Positions 18,733-27,059 of a stretch of DNA of 64,000 bases are shown here, piece by piece. Under the pieces are notes generated by a model. It did no database searches, had not been told where the DNA came from, and worked only from the letters and a program-made list of their open reading frames with translations. The position numbers and the translations under genes are program-made. The DNA comes from Synergistes jonesii (lineage in GTDB: Bacteria > Synergistota > Synergistia > Synergistales > Synergistaceae), in contig NZ_JMKI01000051.1 in NCBI RefSeq assembly GCF_000712295.1, positions 32,256-96,255 of the forward strand, given 5' to 3'. The stretch's first letter is position 1. Every line of letters begins with the position of its first letter.

Positions 18733-18978
18733 ATGGCGATGTCTATAGAATCGATTCGGGAAACGGTATCCCTTCACAAGGGGGCGAAAATCTCCTACCG
18801 CGCAGCCAACGGCAGACGCAAAATTGAAGAGCGCACAGGAATAATAAAGGAGACATACCCCAGCCTCTTCACAGTTTTCATTGAGTCACAGCAGAGCATC
18901 ATCTCGTTCAGCTATACGGATCTGCTCACAAAAGAAGTCGAATTGCAGCTGGAACCGAGCGGAAAGAGCATAATCTAA
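18733..18978 (+). CDS. veg: Veg family protein
   Basis: 81 residues with the Veg signature: SIRETVSLHKGAKISYRAANGRRKIEERTG-type N-terminus and a TYPSLFTVF core. In Bacillus subtilis Veg is abundant, influences biofilm matrix genes and lies just before ispE-purR; the same order is present here. The ATG at 18733 sits 8 bases after GGAGG; an upstream TTG start is unlikely. It has its own promoter and a strong terminator, so it is expressed as a separate, probably abundant, transcript. Confidence 0.9.
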   Translation: MAMSIESIRETVSLHKGAKISYRAANGRRKIEERTGIIKETYPSLFTVFIESQQSIISFSYTDLLTKEVELQLEPSGKSII

Positions 18979-18989
18979 CCGGATTCGTA

Positions 18990-19018
18990 AAAGCCCCGGC
19001 TTGCTGCCGGGGCTTTTT
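18990..19018 (+). terminator. Terminator of veg
   Basis: Perfect 10-bp stem (18990-18999 with 19007-19016), 7-base loop, T-run. It separates veg from ispE. Confidence 0.9.
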
Positions 19019-19043
19019 CGTTATTTTCACTTTGAGGAGAAAG

Positions 19044-19907
19044 ATGGAAATTACACTCTCATGCCCCGTGAAATTAAATCTGACACTGCGGGTCCTTTCC
19101 CGCAGGCCTGACGGCTATCACGAACTCTATTCACTTTTTTGGAAAAAATATTCGGACGAAAGGTTGACAATTTCTCAAAATTGCGATGAAATTATGGGAG
19201 ATTCTCTGGACGTCAGCGGAACGGAGATCGACGGCGAAAATCTGGTGACAAAGGCGCTTGCCGCAGCAAGGCGCTCCTTCGGCGGAATACCGGCGCTGAA
19301 GATGAAGCTTGATAAAATTTTTCCCGCCGGAAGCGGCATAGGAGCCGGAAGCGGAAACGCGGCGGCCCTCCTTTCGTGGCTTGCCGACAATTATGCGCTT
19401 TCGCTGTCGGCAGGCGAGATCGGAAAGCTTGGCGCCGACGTTTCCTTTCTCGCGCAGAAATACGAGATGGCCGAAGCGCGCGGGATAGGCGAGATACTCG
19501 AGCCGGTCGGGGCCGCGCCGCCCCTCTGCTGGCTGCTCGCCTTTCCCTCTTGGAGTTCGAATACCAAAGAAGCGTATTCGGCGCTCGACGAAATGCGCGG
19601 CAGAGATTACGCGCCGATGACGCCGATGGAAGCCGCGAACGAGGCGAGGAACTGCGTCAAAACGCTCGCCGGCGGCGGCAGGAGCGGCCTGCTGCCGAAC
19701 GATTTCTATCCGCTGCTCGCTGAGAGACACGGCGAATACAAAACGGCGGAAAAAATCGCGGAAGAGAGCGGGGCCGCGGGCTGGGGGCTCTGCGGCAGCG
19801 GAAGCGCCTTCTTCGCGCTCTACGCCGACATCGAGGCGGCCGAAAGAGCCGGGAGTGAGCGCTTCGCGCGCGAAAAATGGATAATAAAAACACATTACCT
19901 GGAGTGA
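19044..19907 (+). CDS. ispE: 4-diphosphocytidyl-2-C-methyl-D-erythritol kinase
   Basis: GHMP-family kinase of the MEP pathway. Lys10 in the PVKLNLTLRV block and Asp132 in LGADVSF match catalytic positions in E. coli IspE. The ATP-binding loop PAGSGIGAGSGNAAA (94-108) is slightly divergent from the usual PxxxGLGGGSSNAA. The ATG at 19044 follows GAGGAGA. Its stop overlaps the ribosome site of the following purR, which suggests coupling. Confidence 0.92.
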   Translation: MEITLSCPVKLNLTLRVLSRRPDGYHELYSLFWKKYSDERLTISQNCDEIMGDSLDVSGTEIDGENLVTKALAAARRSFGGIPALKMKLDKIFPAGSGIGAGSGNAAALLSWLADNYALSLSAGEIGKLGADVSFLAQKYEMAEARGIGEILEPVGAAPPLCWLLAFPSWSSNTKEAYSALDEMRGRDYAPMTPMEAANEARNCVKTLAGGGRSGLLPNDFYPLLAERHGEYKTAEKIAEESGAAGWGLCGSGSAFFALYADIEAAERAGSERFAREKWIIKTHYLE

Positions 19908-19912
19908 TAAAC

Positions 19913-20716
19913 ATGAGAGGTCAAAGAACAGAAAGATTAGTCAGATTAGCTGCGAAGTTTATGCTCTCTCCGTCAAAGCTCATATCGCTGACCGACCTTG
20001 CAAATAAATTCAACGTATCCAAGACGGTAATCAGCGACGACGTGGAAGTGATAAATTCCGCAATGGAAGAAGAGGGCTTCGGGCAGATGCAGGTCGACCG
20101 AGGCAGAAGCGGCGGCGCGCGTTTTATTCCGCTGTGCACCCCGCAGTACAGAGACACTATCCTCTCCGAGATAGCGGTGAGGCTCTCCGACCCGGAAAGA
20201 AATCTTCCCGGGGGGCTCATATATTACAGCGACTTGATATTCAACCCTGAAACTGCCCTGACGCTCGGCTACTGCATGGCGTCCCTTTTCACCGAGACTG
20301 AGCCGGACGTCGTCATGACGTCGGAGGTCAAAGGGATACCGGTCGCGATGTTCGCGGCCTACGCTCTCGGAGTGCCGCTCGCCGTCTGCCGTTTCCGCAA
20401 CCGCCCGAGCGACGGCGCGGCGGTAGGCGTCCATTATCCTACGGCGAACGGAGACGTCAAGACCATGTATATAGGCACCCGCCAGCTGCAGCAGGGCGCC
20501 CGCGTGCTCATCGTCGACGACTTCATGCGCGGGGGCAGCACCGCGTCGGGAATGCTTCTGATGGCGAAGCAGTTCGAAGCCGAGGTTACGGGCGTCGGCG
20601 TCTTCATCGCCTACGACGAGCCAAAGATAAAGTCCGTGCCGAACTACCGTTCGCTGCTAACTCTGCATAACATGGAAGGGGAAAACCGCCTCAGCGTGAC
20701 GAAGCAGAAAGATTAG
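19913..20716 (+). CDS. purR: PurR-type regulator (winged helix + phosphoribosyltransferase domain)
   Basis: N-terminal DNA-binding domain (about 1-72, with LTDLANKFNVSKTVISDDVEVI as the helix-turn-helix region) and a type I PRTase-like domain with the PRPP-binding motif VLIVDDFMRGGST near 198-210. This is the Bacillus PurR architecture, which senses PRPP and represses purine genes, not the LacI-type PurR of E. coli. purB at 46-47 kb is a plausible target but no PurBox was identified. Confidence 0.92.
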   Translation: MRGQRTERLVRLAAKFMLSPSKLISLTDLANKFNVSKTVISDDVEVINSAMEEEGFGQMQVDRGRSGGARFIPLCTPQYRDTILSEIAVRLSDPERNLPGGLIYYSDLIFNPETALTLGYCMASLFTETEPDVVMTSEVKGIPVAMFAAYALGVPLAVCRFRNRPSDGAAVGVHYPTANGDVKTMYIGTRQLQQGARVLIVDDFMRGGSTASGMLLMAKQFEAEVTGVGVFIAYDEPKIKSVPNYRSLLTLHNMEGENRLSVTKQKD

Positions 20717-20745
20717 CCGGCAACGCGTTGCAAAAAAAGATACGA

Positions 20746-20773
20746 GCCGCAGGGAAGCCCCGGCGGCATTTTT
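20746..20773. terminator. Terminator between purR and the L,D-transpeptidase gene
   Basis: Interrupted stem GCCGC (20746-20750) plus GGG with CCC plus GCGGC (20763-20767), followed by ATTTTTAT. The flanking genes converge here. Confidence 0.55.
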
Positions 20774-20799
20774 ATAGCCCGCAAGTTTGAAAGCGCCTC

Positions 20800-21276
20800 T
20801 TACTTGACGACTACGACCTTCATGCCAGTCGTCACATATTCTTTCTTCAGCCTGTCGAGGTCATCGTTGGCGAGGCGTATGCAGCCTTCTGTGACATTCT
20901 TGCCGATCGAGAGGGGGTCGTGGGTGCCGTGAATTCCTATGCCGCTCCAACCGGTCTTCAGCCTTATGAACCAAGGGCCGTAGGCCCCCTGAATCGGCCC
21001 CATGCCGTCGTGAAAGTCGTGGGACCAGCTTCTCGCGTCCTGCACCTGCTTGACGGAAAATATCCCCTCCGGCGTGCGGCAGTCGCCCTTCTTCCGTTTA
21101 TCGCCGCTGTTTTTGCCGACCGCGACGGCGAACTTCTCCAGCTCTTTGTCGCCGCGCATCACATAAAGCAGATGTTCGCCTTTGACTATTTTGAGCCACG
21201 TCTGCGGCGCCGCGCAGGCGTCGTGCAGCGCGCAGAGAAGCACAAGTGCGAAAATCGCTGCAAATAATTTCTTCAT
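20800..21276 (-). CDS. Exported L,D-transpeptidase (YkuD domain)
   Basis: 158 residues. The N-terminus is a signal peptide (MKKLFAAIFALVLLCALHD, likely cleaved after ACA-A). The YkuD catalytic block is GIGIHGTHDPLSIG followed by the Cys motif TEGCIRL. The His and Cys of the active site are present; the residues before GC are TE rather than the commoner SH. Such enzymes form 3-3 crosslinks or attach proteins to murein. Start: the second ATG is used because GGAGAG lies too close to the first (21282). Confidence 0.9.
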   Translation of the reverse strand: MKKLFAAIFALVLLCALHDACAAPQTWLKIVKGEHLLYVMRGDKELEKFAVAVGKNSGDKRKKGDCRTPEGIFSVKQVQDARSWSHDFHDGMGPIQGAYGPWFIRLKTGWSGIGIHGTHDPLSIGKNVTEGCIRLANDDLDRLKKEYVTTGMKVVVVK

Positions 21277-21589
21277 AGGCATACTCTCCAGAGTTTGTTA
21301 CGTTTACTGCGCCGTGCCGACTCTTTCGCCGCGTAAAAGCACGGTATGCCGCCTGAGTCGACGTCGAATGATTTTAGCGCGAAAGAGGCGAGAACTGTCG
21401 ACAAGCGGCCTCCGTACGTGATATAGTAAAGCACAGCTTACTGATTTCCGCAACGATTTTAGCCTGACCTGAGAGGAGGAAAACCGCTAACAAAAGAACA
21501 TAAACGCAGAAAGAGGCGGCGTTTTCTTCTCTCATGCGCTGCCAGAGAAGATAAAAACAGATAATAATTTTTAAAAGGAGTTGGCTGAA
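21277..21589. promoter_or_regulatory. Intergenic region between the L,D-transpeptidase gene and lemA
   Basis: 313 bases without a supported gene. A candidate lemA promoter is TCGACA (21398-21403) with TATAGT (21422-21427), spacer 18. The remaining sequence is A/G-rich and shows no clear hairpin or conserved RNA motif. Confidence 0.4.
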
Positions 21590-22144
21590 GTGGTTGCATT
21601 AACTGCGATTATTGTGGTCGCCGCGCTTGTGGGACTCTGGCTCATGTCTACCTACAACCGGCTGGTTAGGCTGAAGAATCTCAACGCCGAAGGCTGGAGC
21701 GGCATCGACGTGCAGCTGAAAAGGAGGTTCGATCTGATACCTAATCTCGTCGAGAGCGTGAAGGGCTACGCGTCGCACGAAAAGGAGACCTTCCAGCGCG
21801 TTACGGAGGCAAGGTCGATGATCAACAACGCGGGAGACGACCCAGAAGCGCGCATGAAAGCCGAGAACGCGCTGAGCGGCGCTCTGCGCTCGCTCTTCGC
21901 CGTCGCTGAGAATTATCCCGAGCTCAAGGCAAACGAAAACTTCATGCATCTGCAGAACGAGCTTTCAAGCATTGAGAACGAGATTCAGATGTCGCGCCGC
22001 TACTACAACGGCACCGCGCGCAACCTCAACACCGCGATACAGACCTTCCCCGCCGTGCTGGTGGCGCGTCATTTCGGCTTCAGGGAGGCCCTGTACTTCG
22101 AGGCCGAGGAAGAAGCGAAAGCGATTCCAAAGATAAAATTCTAA
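21590..22144 (+). CDS. lemA: LemA family membrane-anchored protein
   Basis: 184 residues: an N-terminal membrane segment (about 2-19) and a helical LemA domain with YNRLVRLKN, WSGIDVQLKRRFDLIPNLVE and RRYYNGTARNLN, all diagnostic. LemA proteins are widespread and of unsettled function. GTG at 21590 lies 9 bases after AAGGAG and is preferred over TTG at 21581. It is monocistronic, with a strong terminator. Confidence 0.92.
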   Translation: MVALTAIIVVAALVGLWLMSTYNRLVRLKNLNAEGWSGIDVQLKRRFDLIPNLVESVKGYASHEKETFQRVTEARSMINNAGDDPEARMKAENALSGALRSLFAVAENYPELKANENFMHLQNELSSIENEIQMSRRYYNGTARNLNTAIQTFPAVLVARHFGFREALYFEAEEEAKAIPKIKF

Positions 22145-22177
22145 GCGGGCGCTGCGCGGAAATTTCGATATTGCGGA

Positions 22178-22203
22178 AAAAGGCCGGCAGCGCCGGCCTT
22201 TTT
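22178..22203 (+). terminator. Terminator of lemA
   Basis: 11-bp stem AAAAGGCCGGC (22178-22188) with GCCGGCCTTTT (22192-22202), three-base loop. It can also act on the opposing gene. Confidence 0.88.
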
Positions 22204-22230
22204 GATTCGCGAAAAGCGCCTTCCTAAAAA

Positions 22231-22455
22231 TTATTTTTTCAGCCTTGCCAAGCGATTATAGACCGAATATATCTCCCTTATGGGAATCGGCGCGGCGCGC
22301 AGGCTCCCCGCCGCTACGGCGACCAGCGCGCCAGCGAAGGCGGCGAAAGCGACGCTCTGCAGCGGCGCCCGCCTGATCACCCTATCGAGCGCCATATCAT
22401 CCATAGCCGCGGCAAATCTTTTCTTCGCCGCAGCGAGCTCATCATTTCTCGGCAT
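22231..22455 (-). CDS. Small membrane protein, YqjK-like position
   Basis: 74 residues: a basic, Ala-rich helical N-terminus (PRNDELAAAKKRFAAAMDDMA), one hydrophobic segment (about 33-52) and a basic C-terminus (VYNRLARLKK). No firm family. The start overlaps the preceding gene by 14 bases. As third gene after DUF883-like and YqjE-like genes it occupies the position of E. coli YqjK, but similarity to YqjK is only positional and compositional. Confidence 0.6.
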   Translation of the reverse strand: MPRNDELAAAKKRFAAAMDDMALDRVIRRAPLQSVAFAAFAGALVAVAAGSLRAAPIPIREIYSVYNRLARLKK

Positions 22456-22759
22456 CTTCCGCCTCACCGCCGTCTGCCGCGCCGCCACCGTCGTCAGGCT
22501 GCGACTTTTTGATCAGGAGGGAGCCGGCCGCACATAGCATCAGCGCTATAACGAAAGCAGCCCCGGGACGACCGATCATCAAAGAGAGCACGAGATAAAG
22601 AGCGTATCCCGCGGCGAGCGCGCCGGCAAAAAGAAAGGCCAGGCCGAAGAAGAGAAAAAGCGTGCCGCGTATGACGCTCAGCGCGCCGCTGCGGAATTGC
22701 CGCCCTTCGGCTTCGAGCACATCAAAGAAACTCAGTACGAGTCCTGTAAGCCTGTTCAT
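22442..22759 (-). CDS. YqjE-like membrane protein (holin-superfamily-III type)
   Basis: 105 residues with two strong hydrophobic segments (about 30-52 and 56-80), a short amphipathic N-terminus and an acidic Gly/Ala/Glu tail. The layout matches the YqjE/DUF1469 'putative holin-like' family. It lies between a YqjD-like protein gene and a small membrane protein gene; all three are probably co-transcribed. Confidence 0.6.
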   Translation of the reverse strand: MNRLTGLVLSFFDVLEAEGRQFRSGALSVIRGTLFLFFGLAFLFAGALAAGYALYLVLSLMIGRPGAAFVIALMLCAAGSLLIKKSQPDDGGGAADGGEAEDAEK

Positions 22760-22809
22760 GTAGCGCCGCCGCTATATAAACGCATCAGCCGCGTATTAGC
22801 CCGGAGCTG

Positions 22810-23211
22810 TCAGCGATAGAAGCGCTCGGAGCGGCAGATTTTGTTTTCCAAAAGCTTAGCCGCCACGAAGCCGATCCCGAACGCGGCCGCGACTGCCGCG
22901 ATCGGATGCTCGCATATCTTTTCGGCTGCCTTCTCGGCGACCTCGCCGCGCCTGTTCCTGTACTTTTCGGCGAGAGGAGCGAGAACTTCGTGGAGCTTGA
23001 GCAGCCCGCTCCTGAGCTTTTTCAGCAGGCGCCTTTCCTCTTCGACGCGGCATTCTCCGTCCTCGTAATCGCCCTCGTCGTATTCTTCGCCGTAGCCCCC
23101 GCTGAGAGCGCGTAATTGCCCTTCGAGCTCGGCGATCTTCGCCTCAAGCTCGCTTATCTTCTGGCTGCGCTCCCCTTCTTCGTTCATGTTCTCATTTATT
23201 TCTTCACTCAT
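22810..23211 (-). CDS. YqjD/ElaB-like protein with coiled coil and C-terminal membrane anchor
   Basis: About 133 residues: an acidic N-terminus, a coiled coil (KISELEAKIAELEGQLRAL), an acidic Gly/Tyr patch, a helical region, then the C-terminal EKICEHPIAAVAAAFGIGFVAAKLL. The latter matches the DUF883 (YqjD/ElaB) pattern 'HPWxAxGIAAGVGFLxGxLL'. E. coli YqjD binds stationary-phase ribosomes and anchors them at the membrane. First gene of the three-gene set. The start at the internal ATG is preferred; an upstream ATG at 23226 is possible. Confidence 0.68.
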   Translation of the reverse strand: MSEEINENMNEEGERSQKISELEAKIAELEGQLRALSGGYGEEYDEGDYEDGECRVEEERRLLKKLRSGLLKLHEVLAPLAEKYRNRRGEVAEKAAEKICEHPIAAVAAAFGIGFVAAKLLENKICRSERFYR

Positions 23212-23331
23212 GCCAATGACCCCCATTCATGATTGTATGTGCCGCGTAGTTTAGACTATACCATAAATCGGGCGTAAAAATGATAGAATATAGTCAAAAT
23301 TTTTAATTTCATTTTACAGGGAGGCTTTTTG

Positions 23332-23799
23332 ATGGGAAAGGGCAATGAGGTTCCTCTGCTTCGTCAGAGAGAGATCGAGGCAAAGGTGATCGCGCCGCTG
23401 ATTCGTGCGTTCGCCGCCGAGATCGGAGAGGAAAGGGCGCGCCTGGTGGCGAAAGAGGCGATGAAGAAAATTTCGCGCGCCCAAGGCGAAGCCGTCGCAG
23501 CGAAATTCGGCGGCGGACTTGAATCTCTGAAAAATAACTGCATATCGGCGTGGCACAGCGGCGGCGAGCTCGAAATAGAAGAGAAAAAAGACGACGAGGG
23601 GGAGTATTCGTTCAACGTGAAGCGCTGCGCCTACGCCGAACTCTATGAAAAGCTCGGCTGCCGCGAACTCGGCGCCGTCATCTCATGCTCGCGCGATTTT
23701 GCGTTCCTCGACGGCTTCGACAGAGGGCTCGAACTGACGCGCACGAAAACTCTGATGGAGGGCGGTGACTGCTGCGATTTTTGCTACAGGAAGAAATAG
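23332..23799 (+). CDS. ATC-hydrolase-family protein (L-2-amino-thiazoline-4-carboxylic acid hydrolase-like)
   Basis: 155 residues. The C-terminal half has the family pattern with conserved cysteines: CAYAELYEKLG, ISCSRDFAFLDGF, RTKTLMEGGDCCDFCYRKK. Members are annotated as hydrolases of L-2-amino-delta2-thiazoline-4-carboxylate after the Pseudomonas cysteine-synthesis enzyme, but most bacterial members are uncharacterised. The ATG follows CAGGGAGG. It stands alone, convergent with htrA. Confidence 0.75.
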   Translation: MGKGNEVPLLRQREIEAKVIAPLIRAFAAEIGEERARLVAKEAMKKISRAQGEAVAAKFGGGLESLKNNCISAWHSGGELEIEEKKDDEGEYSFNVKRCAYAELYEKLGCRELGAVISCSRDFAFLDGFDRGLELTRTKTLMEGGDCCDFCYRKK

Positions 23800-23832
23800 C
23801 CGCTTTTCGCGACGCCGGACGCTGAGAGAAGC

Positions 23833-23869
23833 AAGCGGGGCACACGCCGGATTCGCGCGTGCCCCGCTT
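23833..23869. terminator. Terminator between the ATC-hydrolase-family gene and htrA
   Basis: 11-bp stem (23833-23843 with 23859-23869) with a 15-base loop between two convergent genes; a C/T-rich tail follows on the plus strand. Confidence 0.65.
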
Positions 23870-23919
23870 CTTGCCTCTTATTCGGCCGCTTCGCTCTGCA
23901 TGAGGTGCGGCTCCATCTC

Positions 23920-25443
23920 TTATTCTCCGACTGAGATGAAGAGCGTCTGTCCCCGGCGCGAGACCAGAAGCCCGAGCGCCGCCTTTTCGTTCGCCATCGC
24001 GCGTTCCCAGTCCGCTATCGAGTCCATCTTGATGCGGTTAACTTCGAGAATCACATCTCCCCTGCGCAGTCCAAGATTCTGCCCTTGAGAGCCTGGCGCG
24101 ACCCTCGTCACTACTACGCCCTCAGTCTCTGAGATGTTATACTCCTTCGCGAGCTCCTCGCTGTTCTTAACGACGGAGATCCCCCTCTTGGTCGACTCTT
24201 CGGGAGCCTCGCCCGCCCTCGGGCGCCTGCCCGTCGTTTGTCTCTTCGCGCCCTTCACGCTGTCGATGTCGCCGAGCTTGACCTCGATAGTCATCTTCTT
24301 GCCGTCGCGGTATATCTCGAACGGCACGATCTCGCCGGCGAGCTTGTTGCGCACAGCAAATACCACGTCTTCGCTGTTCTTTATGACGCTGTCTCCCACC
24401 TTGACGATGACGTCTCCGCGTTTCAGGCCGTAAGTGTCGGCCGGCGAATTTTTCTGAATGTCGGCTATGATCGAGCCTTCCTTGACCGGTATCTTGTACG
24501 CTTCGACGAGCGAGGGCGTAAGCTGCTGCACCGTCGCGCCGAGCCATCCGCGGCGCACTTCGCCGTGCTTGATGAGGTCGTCCATTATCTGTTTCGCCAT
24601 GTTGACGGGAATCGCGAAGCCGATGCCCTGTGCGTAGGGAACTATAGCCGTGTTGATGCCGATGACGTTGCCGTTAAGGTCGATAAGTGGACCGCCGCTG
24701 TTGCCCGGGTTGATAGCCGCATCGGTCTGTAGGAAGCCCTGGAAATTCACCCCGGGAGCCTGAAGAGTCCTGTTCTTCGCGGAAATTATGCCGGCAGTGA
24801 CGGTGTTCTCAAATCCGTGCGGGTTCCCTATCGCGACGACCTGCTCGCCGACCTGCGTCACGCTCGAATCGCCGAGCGGCAGAAACGGCAGGTCTTTCGC
24901 CTTGACCTGTATCACCGCCAGGTCGAAGGTCGGATCCTGCCCGACCTTCTTGGCGTCGAACATGCGCCCGTCGAGCAGCGTTACCTTTATCTTGTCCGCG
25001 TCCTCGACGACGTGGTTGTTCGTCAATATATAGCCTTCTTTGCTGACTATGAAGCCCGAGCCCTTGCCCCTGACGGGAACTTTGCGCGCCCGGCCCCCCT
25101 GCTGCCCGAAGAAATTGTCTCCGAAGAATTCCTCGAAGAACGGATCGCCTTTGAAAGGATTCACCATCGGCTGCTGCGTCACCATCGTCTCGACGTCGAT
25201 GTTAACGACGGCCGGAGAGCTCTTCTTCACTATGTCGACGTAGGGATTCCTCTGCGCGTATTCCGAGTCCGTTGAGGCCGCCGCCGCTCCCTGCGGGCTT
25301 TCGGCTTTTTCGATACCGCCGCCGGACACTGTATATCTTGTCGCGAGATACGAGCCGCACGTCCCGCCGGCAAAGAGCACGAGCGCGGCGAGCGAAGCCG
25401 CCCCGAATTTTTTAATTCCGCCGTTCAAATCGAACTTTCCCAT
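23920..25443 (-). CDS. htrA: Do-like serine protease/chaperone (HtrA/DegP)
   Basis: 507 residues: an N-terminal signal anchor (about 12-32), a trypsin-like domain with the catalytic His in LTNNHVV, Asp in TFDLAVIQV and Ser in NPGNSGGPL, then two PDZ domains (about 275-365 and 410-505). This is the periplasmic DegP/DegQ/MucD architecture and implies a diderm envelope. The ATG follows GGAGGTG. A good sigma-70-like promoter lies upstream (25488-25516), so it is transcribed separately from lgt. Confidence 0.95.
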   Translation of the reverse strand: MGKFDLNGGIKKFGAASLAALVLFAGGTCGSYLATRYTVSGGGIEKAESPQGAAAASTDSEYAQRNPYVDIVKKSSPAVVNIDVETMVTQQPMVNPFKGDPFFEEFFGDNFFGQQGGRARKVPVRGKGSGFIVSKEGYILTNNHVVEDADKIKVTLLDGRMFDAKKVGQDPTFDLAVIQVKAKDLPFLPLGDSSVTQVGEQVVAIGNPHGFENTVTAGIISAKNRTLQAPGVNFQGFLQTDAAINPGNSGGPLIDLNGNVIGINTAIVPYAQGIGFAIPVNMAKQIMDDLIKHGEVRRGWLGATVQQLTPSLVEAYKIPVKEGSIIADIQKNSPADTYGLKRGDVIVKVGDSVIKNSEDVVFAVRNKLAGEIVPFEIYRDGKKMTIEVKLGDIDSVKGAKRQTTGRRPRAGEAPEESTKRGISVVKNSEELAKEYNISETEGVVVTRVAPGSQGQNLGLRRGDVILEVNRIKMDSIADWERAMANEKAALGLLVSRRGQTLFISVGE

Positions 25444-25487
25444 GGAAAAACACCTCCGAGTTTTTTTCCCATTTATTTCATTTCATT

Positions 25488-25516
25488 ATAATAGGCGTAT
25501 GGTCAAACTAAGTCAA
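25488..25516 (-). promoter_or_regulatory. Promoter of htrA
   Basis: On the minus strand TTGACT (25516-25511) and TATTAT (25493-25488) with a 17-base spacer. The extracytoplasmic-stress type -35 (GAACTT) is not seen. Confidence 0.6.
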
Positions 25517-25580
25517 TAAAGATTATATGTGATTTTTATGAGGATTTTGTGACGGCGACTCAGCCTGCGCTCGCTTTGCG

Positions 25581-26351
25581 TCAGCCGCGGGAAGCGCAGC
25601 GCTCTCCGATGAAAGATGCGGCAAGCCATAAGACGCCGGCGAGAGCCGCGGCTGCCCACAGCACGCGCGCCTCCGGCGAGACGGCTTCGCGGTACGCGTC
25701 GAAGAGGAGCCGATAGAGCGAATAAAGAAGCATATAAAGCGGGAAGCAGAACGCGTGTCTCGTGCCGCCGCGCTTCTTCCGCAGATATTTTTCGACGGCG
25801 AGAAGCAGAAGCAGCGAGGCAAAGGAGAGGAGCGACTCTGCGAGCTGCGAGGGAAAGCGGTAAAATCCGCGCGCGTCGTTCCGCATATGGACGGTCCAGC
25901 AGGGAGGAGAGGCGTAAAATTTTCCGACGCCTGCGCAGCAGCCTTCGAGAAAGCATCCTATACGGCCGACCGCCATCATCGCGGCAGCCGGAAGCGCCGC
26001 GCTTTCGGCGAACGCTTCGATTCTCATGCCGCGCTTCTTCAGAGACCAGAGCGCCGTCAGCCCGCCGGCAAGAATTCCCCCCCACGACTCGAGCCCGCTA
26101 AGCGCGGCGCCCAGCGCTATTTCACCGGCAAAGAAGCGCGGAAGCTTTTCGGTCACCGCGGCCGCGTAAGAGCCTAGGACGCCGGCGCAGTAGACGCGCA
26201 GTAGGACGGAAGTCACGTCGCCGTCCTCCATGCCCCACAGCCTTTCGGCGCGCCTGCGCGTCCATGCGACGAATATAAATAAAGCTGAAGCCCACAGCAC
26301 GTAATAGCTGCGGACTTCAAGAAAAGAAATTTTCAATATTACCGGAAACAT
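25581..26351 (-). CDS. lgt: Prolipoprotein diacylglyceryl transferase family protein
   Basis: 256 residues, about seven hydrophobic segments. The signature region VGRIGCFLEGCCAG and the later RFPSQLAES match the Lgt family (RxGCFxxGCCYG, YPSQL). Lgt transfers diacylglycerol to the lipobox Cys of prolipoproteins. The Cys-rich signature is the variant found in 'Lgt-like' proteins, so a second canonical lgt elsewhere cannot be excluded. The start follows AAGGAAACG, 9 bases after jag. Confidence 0.82.
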   Translation of the reverse strand: MFPVILKISFLEVRSYYVLWASALFIFVAWTRRRAERLWGMEDGDVTSVLLRVYCAGVLGSYAAAVTEKLPRFFAGEIALGAALSGLESWGGILAGGLTALWSLKKRGMRIEAFAESAALPAAAMMAVGRIGCFLEGCCAGVGKFYASPPCWTVHMRNDARGFYRFPSQLAESLLSFASLLLLLAVEKYLRKKRGGTRHAFCFPLYMLLYSLYRLLFDAYREAVSPEARVLWAAAALAGVLWLAASFIGERCASRG

Positions 26352-26360
26352 CGTTTCCTT

Positions 26361-27056
26361 TTACCTGTTGCTGAACTTACCGCGCGGCGGGCGGCGTCTG
26401 CCGCGTTCGCGCGAAGCTCCTCCAAGCGGGCAGACGAGCACGCGGCGCATCGGCTCCTCGCCTATCGAGCGCGTCTCGACGTCCCTGTTGTCGCGCAGCG
26501 TGATATGTATCAGGCGTCTCTCCCAGCTCGTCATGGGTTCAAGGCTCACAGGCGAGCCCTTGCGCTTCGCCTCGCGCGCTATCGACTCGGCGAGGCGGCG
26601 CAGCGTCTGCTCGCGGCGTTCGCGGTAGCCGCCGCAGTCGAAGCGGACGCGGCGGGTCGATATATCGTCGTGGCAGACGAGGTTTGTGATATACTCGAGC
26701 GCCTTCAGCGTTTCGCCGTAGCGCCCTATCACGACTCCTGCATCCTCACCGACGAGATTTATGATTCCGTCGTCGGTAAGTTCGGGAATGAGATCCAGAT
26801 CCATCTTGTCGAGTATCTCATTGACGAAATGGCAGGAGCGTATATAGGAGACCGGCGCGAAGGGCTTCACTTCCACCCTGTAGGTCGAGCCGAGCAGGCC
26901 GAAAAGCTTTTTATCCTCGGAGAGCACCGTAGCGTCGACGTCCTCCGGCTTGATTCCCCATTTTTTCGCGCCTTTCTTTTTAGCTTCGTCGATCGAGGCG
27001 CATTCAAAAACTTCGCTTTCTATTTCTGGCATCGGTATCTGTTCCGTATCTTTCAT
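26361..27056 (-). CDS. jag: RNA-binding protein Jag/KhpB
   Basis: 231 residues: a Jag-N domain (about 14-65, with AKKWGIKPEDVDATVL and FGLLG), a KH domain with the loop GEDAGVVIGRYGETLKALEYI around 105-130, and an R3H domain (about 160-210, RREQTLRRLAESIAREAKRKG). The C-terminus is Arg/Gly-rich. In Firmicutes KhpB pairs with KhpA and binds small RNAs and cell-division transcripts. It sits directly after yidC, the standard location. Confidence 0.93.
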   Translation of the reverse strand: MKDTEQIPMPEIESEVFECASIDEAKKKGAKKWGIKPEDVDATVLSEDKKLFGLLGSTYRVEVKPFAPVSYIRSCHFVNEILDKMDLDLIPELTDDGIINLVGEDAGVVIGRYGETLKALEYITNLVCHDDISTRRVRFDCGGYRERREQTLRRLAESIAREAKRKGSPVSLEPMTSWERRLIHITLRDNRDVETRSIGEEPMRRVLVCPLGGASRERGRRRPPRGKFSNR

Positions 27057-27059
27057 AAT

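Noticed and set aside
22442..22759. Phage holin indicating a prophage
   Set aside because: The protein has a holin-superfamily-like layout, but no endolysin, capsid, integrase or other phage gene is nearby; the YqjE-like interpretation fits the neighbours better.
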